The notes under the pieces were generated by a model. It was not told the origin of the DNA and made no database searches. It was given only the letters and a program-made list of their open reading frames with translations. This document shows positions 34,958 to 43,024 of a DNA stretch of 64,000 bases, in pieces. Origin of the DNA: JAIXRY01 sp031972855 (GTDB lineage: Bacteria; Patescibacteriota; Minisyncoccia; Phycocordibacterales; UBA9973); NCBI GenBank assembly GCA_031972855.1, contig DALYDY010000001.1, forward strand, positions 1-64,000, in the 5' to 3' direction. Both the position numbers and the translations under genes were made by a program. Position 1 is the stretch's first letter. Each line of letters starts with the position of its first letter.

Positions 34958-34982
34958 ATAAAAAAGCCCTTATTAAAAGGAC

Positions 34983-35795
34983 TTACAGAACCTTGTTTTC
35001 CAAGGTTGTAAAAAACTCTTTAAAGGTTTCGAAATCTAGATTGTAGTTTTCTCCACATGAAAATGTTTCTTGGGTTTTACCATACTTTGACTTGTTATAA
35101 GTCACATTTCCAGGATCAATAAACATTACAATTGAATTTCTTCCTTTTTCGGATGTTTCCTTTGTGTTTACCACTCTATGACAGAGCGCAGGAAACTCAC
35201 ATTTTGAATAATACTGCCCAAGAAGTCCTGGATAAGCAAGGATGTGATTAGCCATTTGACCAACATTAATCCATCTTCCTTTCCATAATACCTGAAATCC
35301 TGGAGCGTCTTCGGTGAAGTGTATTGTTATACCTTTGTCTACATGAGGTATAGCGAGTATTCCCCCTTCAACAAAATCACGAGACGGGTAATGAAGAAAA
35401 CGAAGTTGAGCATTCATTACAGCTTCTTCAACCTGAAGTTCAGATAAGTTACCTAAGGTAACAATATTAACAGCTTCTTTTATTAAATCCTTATTTTCAT
35501 AAATAAAAGCAGAGGCAATGTTAAAAAAATTCATATCAATACCATTATAGGTATGAATATTATTTTCAAGATAATTCAAAGAAATGTGAAAATTTTCTTT
35601 AAAATCAGGATGTTCTGGACCCTTATACTCATATCCTCCATTCTCACCAAAAACAAAAGTTTTTTTGTGTTCCAATGGTTGGCTATGAAATTCAATCCAT
35701 TTTGAAATCAATCTTTTAATGATCTCTTTATCGATTTGATGTGGAATAAAAACATATCCATGTTCTTTTAGACCGATTTGTTGCATATTATTCAT
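34983..35795 (-). CDS. 2-oxoglutarate/Fe(II)-dependent oxygenase (IPNS-like)
   Basis: 270 aa. The non-haem iron triad can be seen as HVD (in LAIPHVDKGITIHF) and the His of ALCHRVVNT. The Arg-x-Ser pair that binds 2-oxoglutarate is in GRNSIVMF. PGFQVLWKGRWINV and AYPGLLGQYYS are typical of the isopenicillin-N-synthase-like superfamily. The N-terminal GYVFIPHQIDKEIIKRLI also fits. The substrate is unknown. It is wedged between rpsG and fusA and has a promoter nearly identical to that of the next gene upstream (35876-37036), so the two may be co-regulated. Confidence 0.85.
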   Translation of the reverse strand: MNNMQQIGLKEHGYVFIPHQIDKEIIKRLISKWIEFHSQPLEHKKTFVFGENGGYEYKGPEHPDFKENFHISLNYLENNIHTYNGIDMNFFNIASAFIYENKDLIKEAVNIVTLGNLSELQVEEAVMNAQLRFLHYPSRDFVEGGILAIPHVDKGITIHFTEDAPGFQVLWKGRWINVGQMANHILAYPGLLGQYYSKCEFPALCHRVVNTKETSEKGRNSIVMFIDPGNVTYNKSKYGKTQETFSCGENYNLDFETFKEFFTTLENKVL

Positions 35796-35814
35796 TTTTT
35801 ATTAATTTTATCCT

Positions 35815-35842
35815 ACTCTACTCTTTTTATAGATTTTGTCAA
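35815..35842 (-). promoter_or_regulatory. Promoter of the oxygenase gene (TTGACA-16-TAGAGT)
   Basis: TTGACA at 35842-35837 and TAGAGT at 35820-35815. The 29 nt from the -35 onward match the promoter at 37063-37090 except for three bases. Confidence 0.6.
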
Positions 35843-35847
35843 AAAGA

Positions 35848-35873
35848 AAAACCCTGGATTATTCCAGGGTTCA
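35848..35873 (-). terminator. Terminator of the 37036 gene
   Basis: AACCCTGGA-ATAA-TCCAGGGTT hairpin on the minus strand followed by TTTTCTTTTTG, just after the stop of the 386-aa gene. Confidence 0.75.
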
Positions 35874-35875
35874 TG

Positions 35876-37036
35876 TTATGAACTAAGACCAATAAGAAGT
35901 ATCTTCTCTCTTATAGGAAGAGACAGAATACTTTTTGCAGTTTTATCAGAAATAACATTTTTGGGTAATTCTTCAGAAAGTACCCGATGAGCATCAAGAG
36001 CTCCCACCGATGAATCATTTTTTAGGTTGATCTTTTGATCTTGAGATAAATAATTCTTCATCCACAAACAATTTTTGGAATCAAACAACTTCTTTATTGA
36101 TGAAAGTGGGAGTGATTGAACCAACTCTCTTTTTCCGACATACGCAACCTCTAAGAAAAAATTAAGTAAATCAATTGTGGTTGTAGATATACCTTTTTCT
36201 TTTACGTGTTTATTGAAAACTTCAATAAAGTTAGAAATTCCTTCTTCAACAGCACTCTCAACTTTCTCTGTATGTGCTGTACTTTTAGAAAACATATCAC
36301 TGTTATAAGATAAGAATCCAAGACAGAGTGGCTCCGGATTATATCGATCATCACTAATATGTCCACCAAATGAAATTATTACAGAAAAAATCTTGTGCAA
36401 ATCTTCTGCACGAAGCTTCGAATTGTATATGTATTTCAACTTTTTTTCATCTGACAATACAACAAGAAGTTCACGAACCCATTCATAGGACTTATTTGAT
36501 AATTTATTCACAAACGCGGAATATGTATTAGCGGATTTGAAACCAGCCTTATCATCCCTGTCTAAACATGCTGCTTCACGAAGAGTTTGATTCCGACTGT
36601 GTTCATCTATAAATGAGCTGACCTTCTTGTAATCATTATCAATAGAGATATCAGAAAGTTTTAAAACAAGACTTGCTTGCAATAAATTTCCAGGAATCAA
36701 TTGAAACATTTCTGTGGGATTAATATCTTGAACTCCACTCCACACCTTAGAAAATTTATCAAGTTTTATAATTTCCTTTAAAAATAAGTTCCCCCTGGTT
36801 GGTTCTGTTTTTTTCTTATCTGTAAAAAGTTCTGCTTCAAAAAGGTTTTTAACCATTACAATCAACACACTTATCGAAAGAAATTTCAAAAAATCTTTCT
36901 TACCATGGTCCCACAAAAAATCAGAAGTGGGGATGATGTATTTTTTGTCGAGAGCGTTTATAGCTCTTGCTTGAATTTGAGGAGTCTGACCTAGGACCTC
37001 GTCCCAGATCTTCTTTTTGATTTCATCTTTTTTCAT
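35876..37036 (-). CDS. Hypothetical helical protein, 386 aa
   Basis: No family recognised. It is soluble and rich in Lys, Ser and Leu, with many short helices. Landmarks are DKKYIIPTSDFLWDHGKKDF near residue 35, NPTEMFQLIPGNLLQASLVLKL near 110 and CLWMKNYLSQDQKINL near 330. There is one moderately hydrophobic stretch (LKFLSISVLIVMVKNLF) that could be a buried helix. Its own promoter and terminator set it apart from rpsG upstream. Confidence 0.65.
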   Translation of the reverse strand: MKKDEIKKKIWDEVLGQTPQIQARAINALDKKYIIPTSDFLWDHGKKDFLKFLSISVLIVMVKNLFEAELFTDKKKTEPTRGNLFLKEIIKLDKFSKVWSGVQDINPTEMFQLIPGNLLQASLVLKLSDISIDNDYKKVSSFIDEHSRNQTLREAACLDRDDKAGFKSANTYSAFVNKLSNKSYEWVRELLVVLSDEKKLKYIYNSKLRAEDLHKIFSVIISFGGHISDDRYNPEPLCLGFLSYNSDMFSKSTAHTEKVESAVEEGISNFIEVFNKHVKEKGISTTTIDLLNFFLEVAYVGKRELVQSLPLSSIKKLFDSKNCLWMKNYLSQDQKINLKNDSSVGALDAHRVLSEELPKNVISDKTAKSILSLPIREKILLIGLSS

Positions 37037-37062
37037 GATTATTTATTTTTTAATTTTCCTTT

Positions 37063-37090
37063 ACTCTACTCTTTTTATGTTTTTTGTCAA
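37063..37090 (-). promoter_or_regulatory. Promoter of the 386-aa gene (TTGACA-16-TAGAGT)
   Basis: TTGACA at 37090-37085 and TAGAGT at 37068-37063, spacer 16. The -35 abuts the upstream terminator hairpin. Confidence 0.6.
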
Positions 37091-37130
37091 AACACAGAGT
37101 GGCGTCCTATGGACGCCACTCTGTGTTTTT
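37091..37130. terminator. Terminator between rpsG and the 386-aa gene
   Basis: AACACAGAGTGGCGTCC-TAT-GGACGCCACTCTGTGTT perfect stem with T run. Confidence 0.85.
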
Positions 37131-37165
37131 AAGATTCATACTCTTCGACTTCGCTCAGGGTAAAA

Positions 37166-37197
37166 ATAAAAAACTCCGACAATGTCAGAGTTTTTTA
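37166..37197 (-). terminator. Terminator of rpsL-rpsG
   Basis: AAAAACTC...GAGTTTTT stem with one mismatch and an inner GAC/GTC, 4 nt after the rpsG stop. A second terminator at 37091-37130 follows. Confidence 0.75.
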
Positions 37198-37200
37198 TTT

Positions 37201-37668
37201 TTACCAAGCAAAGTGAGCGAACGCTTTGTTTGATTCTGCCATTTTGTGAGTATCTTGTTTCTTTTTCACAGCAGTACCTTCATTATTTGAAGCAAGAATG
37301 ATTTCTTCTGCAAGTTTTTGTGCAATAGGTACACCTTTCTTTGCGCGAGCAGCTTCTTTTATCCAACGCATTGCAAGAGCATTGCGACGTTCTGGACGAA
37401 CTTCACGAGGAACTTGATAGTTTGCACCACCAATACGACGTGAGCGAACTTCAATCATTGGAGCTGCATTTTTAAGTGCATTATCAAAAACTTCCAAAGG
37501 ATCTGTTCCTAGTTTTTCTTTTATAATATCAAATGCACCGTAAACAGCTTTTTCAGCTGTAACTTTTTTACCATCCCACATCATGTAGTTAATAAATTTA
37601 CTTACACGTTCTACATTGTAGACTGCGTCTGGTTTTGCGATATTTCTATTTGTTACTTTTCTTCTCAT
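37201..37668 (-). CDS. rpsG: 30S ribosomal protein S7 (uS7)
   Basis: 155 aa. The segments VSKFINYMMWDGKKVTAEKAVYGAFDIIKEK, VRSRRIGGANYQVPREVRPERRNALAMRW and NKAFAHFAW identify uS7, an assembly-initiating protein of the 30S head. It follows rpsL by 9 nt. Confidence 0.98.
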   Translation of the reverse strand: MRRKVTNRNIAKPDAVYNVERVSKFINYMMWDGKKVTAEKAVYGAFDIIKEKLGTDPLEVFDNALKNAAPMIEVRSRRIGGANYQVPREVRPERRNALAMRWIKEAARAKKGVPIAQKLAEEIILASNNEGTAVKKKQDTHKMAESNKAFAHFAW

Positions 37669-37677
37669 AGATTAATT

Positions 37678-38097
37678 CTATTTTGCTGCTTTAGGGCGCT
37701 TTGCACCATAACGTGAACGACTTTTCATACGTTTATCTGGAGCAGTAGCGTCAAGACGACCACGAACAATAGTGTAACGTACACCGATCAAGTCTTTCAC
37801 ACGACCACCACGAAGCATCACTACTGAGTGCTCTTGGAGTTTGTGACCGATACCTGGAATGTATGCTGTTACTTCTTCACCATTAGTGAGACGTACACGA
37901 GCGATTTTGCGAAGCGCTGAGTTAGGCTTCTTTGGAGTTGTTGTTGTAACCTTTGTACAAACACCGCGTTTAAAAGGCGCAGGGTAATATACTGGACGGT
38001 TATGAATGTGATTGAAACCTTTCGCAAGAGCAACAGCTTTTGAGCGCTTTGTTACTTTTGTGCGGTTTTTCTTAATAAGCTGACTAATTGTAGGCAT
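37678..38097 (-). CDS. rpsL: 30S ribosomal protein S12 (uS12)
   Basis: 139 aa, longer than the usual 124 because of an insertion around residues 20-40 (AVALAKGFNHIHNRPVYYPAPFKRG). The decoding-centre loops TTPKKPNSALRKIARVRL and GIGHKLQEHSVVMLRGGRVKDLIGVRY are intact. The PNS loop is the site hydroxylated by prolyl hydroxylases in some eukaryotic uS12 proteins. An oxygenase gene lies downstream at 34983. Confidence 0.97.
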   Translation of the reverse strand: MPTISQLIKKNRTKVTKRSKAVALAKGFNHIHNRPVYYPAPFKRGVCTKVTTTTPKKPNSALRKIARVRLTNGEEVTAYIPGIGHKLQEHSVVMLRGGRVKDLIGVRYTIVRGRLDATAPDKRMKSRSRYGAKRPKAAK

Positions 38098-38206
38098 AAA
38101 TAAATGGTTCGATTTCTCTCACCACACGGATAATTGATAAAAGCCATAGCATTCGCTCCTTAGAAACAAGAAAGAATTGCGTTCCGACAGTGTACTATAA
38201 AATATA

Positions 38207-39844
38207 CTATTTTGCAAATTTTAAAGCACGCACAACAAAAGATTTGACTATAAGTACGAGAGCGTAAATACTTGCCACAAAAATATAGTCTTTTTCTGGA
38301 TTTGTAATAACTAACAACACCACGAGACCAGCACCCAAAACAAAGAATGCTTCAGATACGAGAGCTACCAATTCTTGAACTGTATATTTATCATCTTTAT
38401 CTATTTTTACATGAGCGCTTGGTATTACCTGCTTCATTATTATATTTGTTGTAGGTAAACCATTTTCAGGAACAGTAATACTCATTTCTTGATGCAAAGG
38501 TTCGTAGCCATATTTTCTAGCGAGCACTCTATATGTACCAGGAGCTACACTGAAGCTATATTCCCCTCTATGATTTGTCATTGTTCCGGCAACTTCCCTT
38601 CCATGAGAATCAATAAGAACCATAAATACAGGATCTATTGGAACATCATTTTCTGTTTGAACCTTACCCCAAGACTCCTTTTTCTTTCTAATACCAAGCA
38701 TTGAAAGTATAAGGGAAATAAATCTTCCTGGGACCAAAAATAGTTCTGAGAAAGCAAGTGGTGTATAGAAGAAACTTGTCATAGACAATACAACAGTGGA
38801 CACAATAAGTCCAAGTACTGATATCGCACCAATATTTGAACGTGTCTCTTTGTCAGACAAAGCAACACTTACCCCTCTTGCAGTATCAAAAGCAAATTCA
38901 AGTAATGTTTCAGAACTTATTTTAATATTATTAAATGTTCTATCAAAAACATTTGGTAATCCTTGAGTTATAAAAGTGATTGGGTCTAGATCATTTAGAG
39001 ATGAGAATGGTTTTCCATAAGGATCAAGTCTTCTTCCATATGAAAAAGGTCTTGGTGGTGGTAGTGTTGGTTTTTTTATTTCAAAAATATCTTCTTCTTT
39101 TTTTATTTCGTCTTTTTTAATTTCTTCTTTTATAAAACAAAGAAGACCTGTACAAGGAGTTACTGGATTTACAGGATTTAGTGGATTTATCCAATCAAGA
39201 GGTGGGGGTGTAAAAGGCCCAGATTCATCATTATCTTCTAGATTCAAACAGCCTCCATCGCTTGGATAATCAATCATGAAGTCATTGTCATCATCTAGAG
39301 TATTGTTACATAGAGGTCTTGCAGGAACAGGTCTCCAATCAGTCTTTACACAACTGTTTGGATAATCAGCATCTCCCGTATCACAAGAAAATTTTATCCA
39401 ACCATAATTTTGAGTCCAAGCATATCCATTGAATTCTCCACTATTATTAATAGTTACTGTTGTGGCTGAATTATTTACAAATGGACCAAAATTAACCCAA
39501 CCGGTATTCTCTCCCCAAGCATATCCGGAAATAATTCCATATTTAGTATTAGCAACCTTAAAATCATTTGTTCCACAAATATTCGTATTTGAACAATTGA
39601 GATTTATCCATCCAATTTGTTCTCCCCACATATATCCTGTAAGTGAAGCATCATTTATTACTACATTATATGAATCCAAAGCTGTGTCAGTGTATTTTCC
39701 AGCATTCAATCTTCCAAATCCATCAGAGAATATAGATGATCTGAAAGTAGAGTCAATTGTTCCAACTGTTACAGACGCACGCAAAGATAAAGCCCCAGTA
39801 AAAAAGACCAGAGCGCAAGAAATAATTATCCATATGCGCTTCAT
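38207..39844 (-). CDS. Membrane-anchored surface protein with WG-repeats and a carboxypeptidase-regulatory-like domain
   Basis: 545 aa. Signal peptide (RIWIIISCALVFFTGALSL), then three repeats of the GYxWGExxGWINL type (GYMWGEQIGWINLNC, GYAWGENTGWVNFG, GYAWTQNYGWIKFSC). A calcium-motif-like segment LDDDNDFMIDYPSDGGC follows, then a Pro- and Lys/Glu-rich linker. Membrane helices lie near residues 340-390, then a beta-sandwich (VLIDSHGREVAGTMTNHRGEYSFSVAPG) of the carboxypeptidase-regulatory type, and two C-terminal membrane helices. This design is widespread in CPR genomes; the role is unknown. TATAAT lies 7 nt before the ATG. Confidence 0.8.
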   Translation of the reverse strand: MKRIWIIISCALVFFTGALSLRASVTVGTIDSTFRSSIFSDGFGRLNAGKYTDTALDSYNVVINDASLTGYMWGEQIGWINLNCSNTNICGTNDFKVANTKYGIISGYAWGENTGWVNFGPFVNNSATTVTINNSGEFNGYAWTQNYGWIKFSCDTGDADYPNSCVKTDWRPVPARPLCNNTLDDDNDFMIDYPSDGGCLNLEDNDESGPFTPPPLDWINPLNPVNPVTPCTGLLCFIKEEIKKDEIKKEEDIFEIKKPTLPPPRPFSYGRRLDPYGKPFSSLNDLDPITFITQGLPNVFDRTFNNIKISSETLLEFAFDTARGVSVALSDKETRSNIGAISVLGLIVSTVVLSMTSFFYTPLAFSELFLVPGRFISLILSMLGIRKKKESWGKVQTENDVPIDPVFMVLIDSHGREVAGTMTNHRGEYSFSVAPGTYRVLARKYGYEPLHQEMSITVPENGLPTTNIIMKQVIPSAHVKIDKDDKYTVQELVALVSEAFFVLGAGLVVLLVITNPEKDYIFVASIYALVLIVKSFVVRALKFAK

Positions 39845-39875
39845 AATATAAATTATAAACTATTTAATATATATT

Positions 39876-40502
39876 TTATAGAGAAATTCCTGTGAGTAAC
39901 AAGAATAAAAAATATAGTATAGGCATTGCTATTGATTGCCATAAAAAGAAAATGAAGAAAAGCAGTATTACTAAACTATATTGTTCTAAAAATCTTTGAA
40001 CATTGTAATATTTTGAAGGTAGTAAAGAAAAAAGAATTTTTGAACCATCAAGAGGTGGTATTGGAATAAGATTAAAAATAGCAAGAATTATATTTACAAT
40101 CACAATAGCAGAGAATGCTTGAAGTATTCCAGGTGCTGTGAGTCCGAGTACTGGTGAAAATCTTATAAGAAGACCAAAAACTATCGCTAAAACTAGATTG
40201 GAAATAATACCAGCACTGGCAACCAATAATGTTCCCCATTTAAAATTCCTTAAATTATTTGGATTGTAAGGAACAGGTTTTGCCCAACCAATAATAAATC
40301 CTGCATTAGTAAGAACAAGAATAAGTGGCAAAAATATAGAACCTATAGGGTCTAAGTGTTTTATAGGATTCATTGTAAGACGCCCTGACAGCTTGGCTGT
40401 TGGATCACCTTGTGAAAGAGCTGCGTATCCATGAGCTATTTCGTGAATAATCACAGAAAGCATCAATATTACTACATAAAATATACCTTGTATTAATTCC
40501 AT
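39876..40502 (-). CDS. Site-2 protease family zinc metalloprotease (M50)
   Basis: 208 aa with about five membrane helices. The zinc motif HEIAHGYAAL is in the first helix, and the third ligand motif is FNLIPIPPLDGSKIL. Such proteins cut membrane-anchored regulators inside the membrane. This short form lacks a PDZ domain. TATAAT is 8 nt upstream of the ATG. Confidence 0.92.
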   Translation of the reverse strand: MELIQGIFYVVILMLSVIIHEIAHGYAALSQGDPTAKLSGRLTMNPIKHLDPIGSIFLPLILVLTNAGFIIGWAKPVPYNPNNLRNFKWGTLLVASAGIISNLVLAIVFGLLIRFSPVLGLTAPGILQAFSAIVIVNIILAIFNLIPIPPLDGSKILFSLLPSKYYNVQRFLEQYSLVILLFFIFFLWQSIAMPILYFLFLLLTGISL

Positions 40503-40610
40503 AGGGTTTAATTATAGCATGGAAAAAAGTATACATAATATAGTAGTTATACTTATTTTTATTATATTTTCTATACCTTATCCACGATATATTAATTACT
40601 CTTTATTTTC

Positions 40611-40639
40611 TTGCGAAAAATAAAGCATTGTGGTAATAT
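40611..40639 (+). promoter_or_regulatory. Promoter of rpmB (TTGCGA-17-TAATAT)
   Basis: TTGCGA at 40611-40616 and TAATAT at 40634-40639, extended by TGG. The ATG is 8 nt after the -10, predicting a leaderless or nearly leaderless mRNA. Confidence 0.6.
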
Positions 40640-40647
40640 AACGGTCT

Positions 40648-40893
40648 ATGGCAAAAGCTTGTGCAATAACTAAAAAAAGTTCAATAGTAGGAGGCGGATA
40701 CTCTAATCGTGTTCGTGCTACAAAATACACTCCAACAGGAAAGGTTCGTAAATACATCAATCTTCAAAAGAAGCGTATTTTTGTTCCTGAACTTGGACAA
40801 ACATTTGTACTAAACCTATCTACAAAAGCAATCCGCACTATTGCAAAAAACGGTGCATTCCAAACTCTTAAAAAAGCTGGTTTGATAAAATAA
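40648..40893 (+). CDS. rpmB: 50S ribosomal protein L28 (bL28)
   Basis: 81 aa, slightly longer than usual. It has MAKACAITKKSSIVGGGYSNR and the KRIFVPELGQTFVLNLSTKAIRTIAKNG body. The usual partner rpmG is not adjacent. It is a single-gene unit with its own promoter and terminator. Confidence 0.93.
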   Translation: MAKACAITKKSSIVGGGYSNRVRATKYTPTGKVRKYINLQKKRIFVPELGQTFVLNLSTKAIRTIAKNGAFQTLKKAGLIK

Positions 40894-40894
40894 T

Positions 40895-40934
40895 TATAAA
40901 AAAGTGGGACCCTTCGGGTCCCACTTTTTTGTTT
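40895..40934 (+). terminator. Terminator of rpmB
   Basis: AAAAAAGTGGGACCC-TTC-GGGTCCCACTTTTTT. The hairpin core is the same as in the terminator after rplT (15974-16014). Confidence 0.9.
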
Positions 40935-40986
40935 TAAATACCCCACAATCACTTCTCTATAGCCACTGTGATATACTTCATATTAT

Positions 40987-41409
40987 ATGAAAGAAAATCT
41001 TATACAAAAACCTCACACATTTTTAAAAGAACTTCGTGAATTTGCAACAAAAGGAAGTGTTGTTGATCTTGCTCTAGGTATAATTATCGGTGGCGGATTT
41101 GGAAAAGTTGTTTCATCGCTTGTTTCTGATGTTATTATGCCTCCTATTGGACTTTTGATTGGTGGAGTGAATTTTACTGATATAAAATTTATTCTTCGAA
41201 GTGCAACAGATGTAGCCCCAGCAATAACTCTAAACATTGGAGCTTTTGTACAAACATTATTTGATTTTGTTATAGTAGCAACAGTTATGTTTGTTGCAAT
41301 AAAAATGATGAACCGTCTTCGTCGTGAACAAAAAGAAGAAGTTAAACAAGAAGAAACTTCAGAACAAATTCTCCTTCTTCGTGAAATAAGAGATAGTTTG
41401 AAAAAATAA
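40987..41409 (+). CDS. mscL: Large-conductance mechanosensitive channel MscL
   Basis: 140 aa. It opens under membrane tension to protect cells in hypo-osmotic shock. The start LKELREFATKGSVVDLALGIIIGGGFGKVVSSLVSDVIMPP is the first membrane helix with its glycine-rich pore face. A second helix lies at about residues 80-100, followed by the charged C-terminal bundle. TGATATACT lies 9 nt before the ATG. Confidence 0.96.
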   Translation: MKENLIQKPHTFLKELREFATKGSVVDLALGIIIGGGFGKVVSSLVSDVIMPPIGLLIGGVNFTDIKFILRSATDVAPAITLNIGAFVQTLFDFVIVATVMFVAIKMMNRLRREQKEEVKQEETSEQILLLREIRDSLKK

Positions 41410-41444
41410 TTTCAAAAATAAAAACCTCCCCTTTCGGTTTGGTT

Positions 41445-42092
41445 TTATAAAAATTCATAAATTTCTTCACCTTTAATCTTTTTTCTATTTGAATAATTTA
41501 AAGAGAATATTTTTTCATGATCCAAAGATTGGAATATTCTTAATATGATTGGAATATTATTTAACAAATTATCAAGATTTTCTCCTTCATAATAAAGTTT
41601 TTTAAATTCTTTCCCATTTGGATTAATAGCACAGGAAGGACCAGGTTTAAGACGTGAACTACTCCTAGTTGTAACTTGTCCACTAGATAAACGTAATTCT
41701 GGTTTAATACTAAATACATTACCTAATAAACCTTTAACTTTTAAAGTTATTTCACCGTTTCCTTTTGGAGAAATTTCTTTGTACATTGAAGGGTATTTTA
41801 TTTCTGCTGAAAAAACTTCAACCTTACTAAAATGATCTTCAGTACAAATATTTAGCACATCCCTTAATGTGTTCGATATTTCAACAATTCCACTATTTTT
41901 ATTAGCTTTATTGTGTATTTTATAATCAAATAAATCTACAAGCTTTGACAAACTCTTTAATTCTGAACGGAAATAGATATGTAGTGGGTCTTTTACAAAA
42001 CCATGCAATTCTTCAATTGCATGTTCTGTTGTGTTGCCTATTTCTTTCAAGCAAGAATAGAAATTAGGATAGATGTTTGGTGTTTTTTCCAT
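41445..42092 (-). CDS. Hypothetical protein, 215 aa, under a palindromic promoter
   Basis: No family recognised. It is soluble, with a helical first half (TTEHAIEELHGFVKDPLHIYFR) and a beta-rich middle (NGEITLKVKGLLGNVFSIKPELRLSSGQVTTRSSSRL), ending KKIKGEEIYEFL. The gene is isolated, with TTGACA-17-TATATT and a 24-nt perfect palindrome across the promoter. Confidence 0.65.
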   Translation of the reverse strand: MEKTPNIYPNFYSCLKEIGNTTEHAIEELHGFVKDPLHIYFRSELKSLSKLVDLFDYKIHNKANKNSGIVEISNTLRDVLNICTEDHFSKVEVFSAEIKYPSMYKEISPKGNGEITLKVKGLLGNVFSIKPELRLSSGQVTTRSSSRLKPGPSCAINPNGKEFKKLYYEGENLDNLLNNIPIILRIFQSLDHEKIFSLNYSNRKKIKGEEIYEFL

Positions 42093-42111
42093 TTATTTTT
42101 TAAATTTTCTT

Positions 42112-42141
42112 AAATATACTTATATAAGTATATTTTGTCAA
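42112..42141 (-). promoter_or_regulatory. Promoter with a 24-nt palindromic operator
   Basis: TTGACA (42141-42136) is followed directly by a perfect palindrome, AAATATACTTAT/ATAAGTATATTT (42112-42135). It fills the 17-nt spacer and covers the -10 TATATT (42118-42113). A dimeric repressor bound there would block the promoter; this is inferred. Confidence 0.6.
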
Positions 42142-42142
42142 A

Positions 42143-43003
42143 TTACTCACAAACCAAAATCATACTCTTAGGGAAGCATTTTATCGTCCCTTCTGTACTT
42201 GTTTCCAAATATGTAATTTTCAAAAAGTTTAATCTATCGGTAATTTCTTTGTGTGGGTGTCCATATGAATTATTAATACCAGCCGAAATTATTGCGACTT
42301 TTGGCTGAACAATTTTTAAGTATTCTAGAGATGTAGAAGTTCGAGATCCATGATGTCCGAGCTTCAATATATCTGCACGTAAATTGTCACCGTCTCTATT
42401 TATTAAATATAATTCTTTAGAAGCTGGAGAGTCTCCTGTCAGTAAAACATTTCCGTAAGGAGTCTCGAGTATCCCTACGGTTGAAGCTTCATTGGTCTCC
42501 CACCCTGTTACATCTTGATCTGGAAAAATAATACGGAAAGTTATTTGATTCTCTTTATCAAGTACAATATTCATTCCAGCTCTTGCAAGTAAATGAGGGA
42601 TATCTTTTTCTTTTATTAAATTTTGAAATGATGAATATATTTTTGAACTTGAAGAAACTCCTGGCTCCAATATCGCGCCAACATTATAATTATTCAAAAC
42701 ATCAACCAATCCTCCGATGTGGTCTGCATCTGGATGAGTGCCTATTACCACATCAATACTAGTATCATTTACCGGTAATACTTCTTTCAACTTACTCAAG
42801 ACTTTCTTATCTCTACCTCCATCAACAAGTAATTGTCTACTGTTTGGAGCTTGAATCAATATACTATCACCCTGCCCAACATCTAAAAATGATATAGAAA
42901 AATATTCTTGAGACTTTTTGTTCTTAAACAAAAATATAGATGACCCTATTGTTATTAAAATAAGAATTAAAACAATTCTCCAAAGCCATTTGGTTGACTG
43001 CAT
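42143..43003 (-). CDS. ComEC-type metallo-beta-lactamase domain protein (extracellular)
   Basis: 286 aa. One N-terminal membrane helix (WLWRIVLILILITIGSSIFLF) is followed by an MBL domain with FLDVGQGDSILI, VDGGRD, GTHPDADHIGGL, LLTGDSP and LGHHGSRTSTSLEYL. This matches the C-terminal domain of ComEC/Rec2. The membrane-channel part is a separate gene at 43966-45273. The start at 43003 has TATACT 6 nt upstream, overlapping the -10 of the divergent superoxide dismutase gene. Confidence 0.9.
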   Translation of the reverse strand: MQSTKWLWRIVLILILITIGSSIFLFKNKKSQEYFSISFLDVGQGDSILIQAPNSRQLLVDGGRDKKVLSKLKEVLPVNDTSIDVVIGTHPDADHIGGLVDVLNNYNVGAILEPGVSSSSKIYSSFQNLIKEKDIPHLLARAGMNIVLDKENQITFRIIFPDQDVTGWETNEASTVGILETPYGNVLLTGDSPASKELYLINRDGDNLRADILKLGHHGSRTSTSLEYLKIVQPKVAIISAGINNSYGHPHKEITDRLNFLKITYLETSTEGTIKCFPKSMILVCE

Positions 43004-43009
43004 AATTCT

Positions 43010-43017
43010 AGTATAAT
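43010..43017. promoter_or_regulatory. Overlapping divergent -10 boxes (comEC-like / sod)
   Basis: TATAAT on the plus strand (43012-43017) and TATACT on the minus strand (43015-43010) share four bases. The two ATGs are only 21 nt apart (AATTCTAGTATAATAGGAATT), so both mRNAs would be leaderless. Confidence 0.5.
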
Positions 43018-43024
43018 AGGAATT

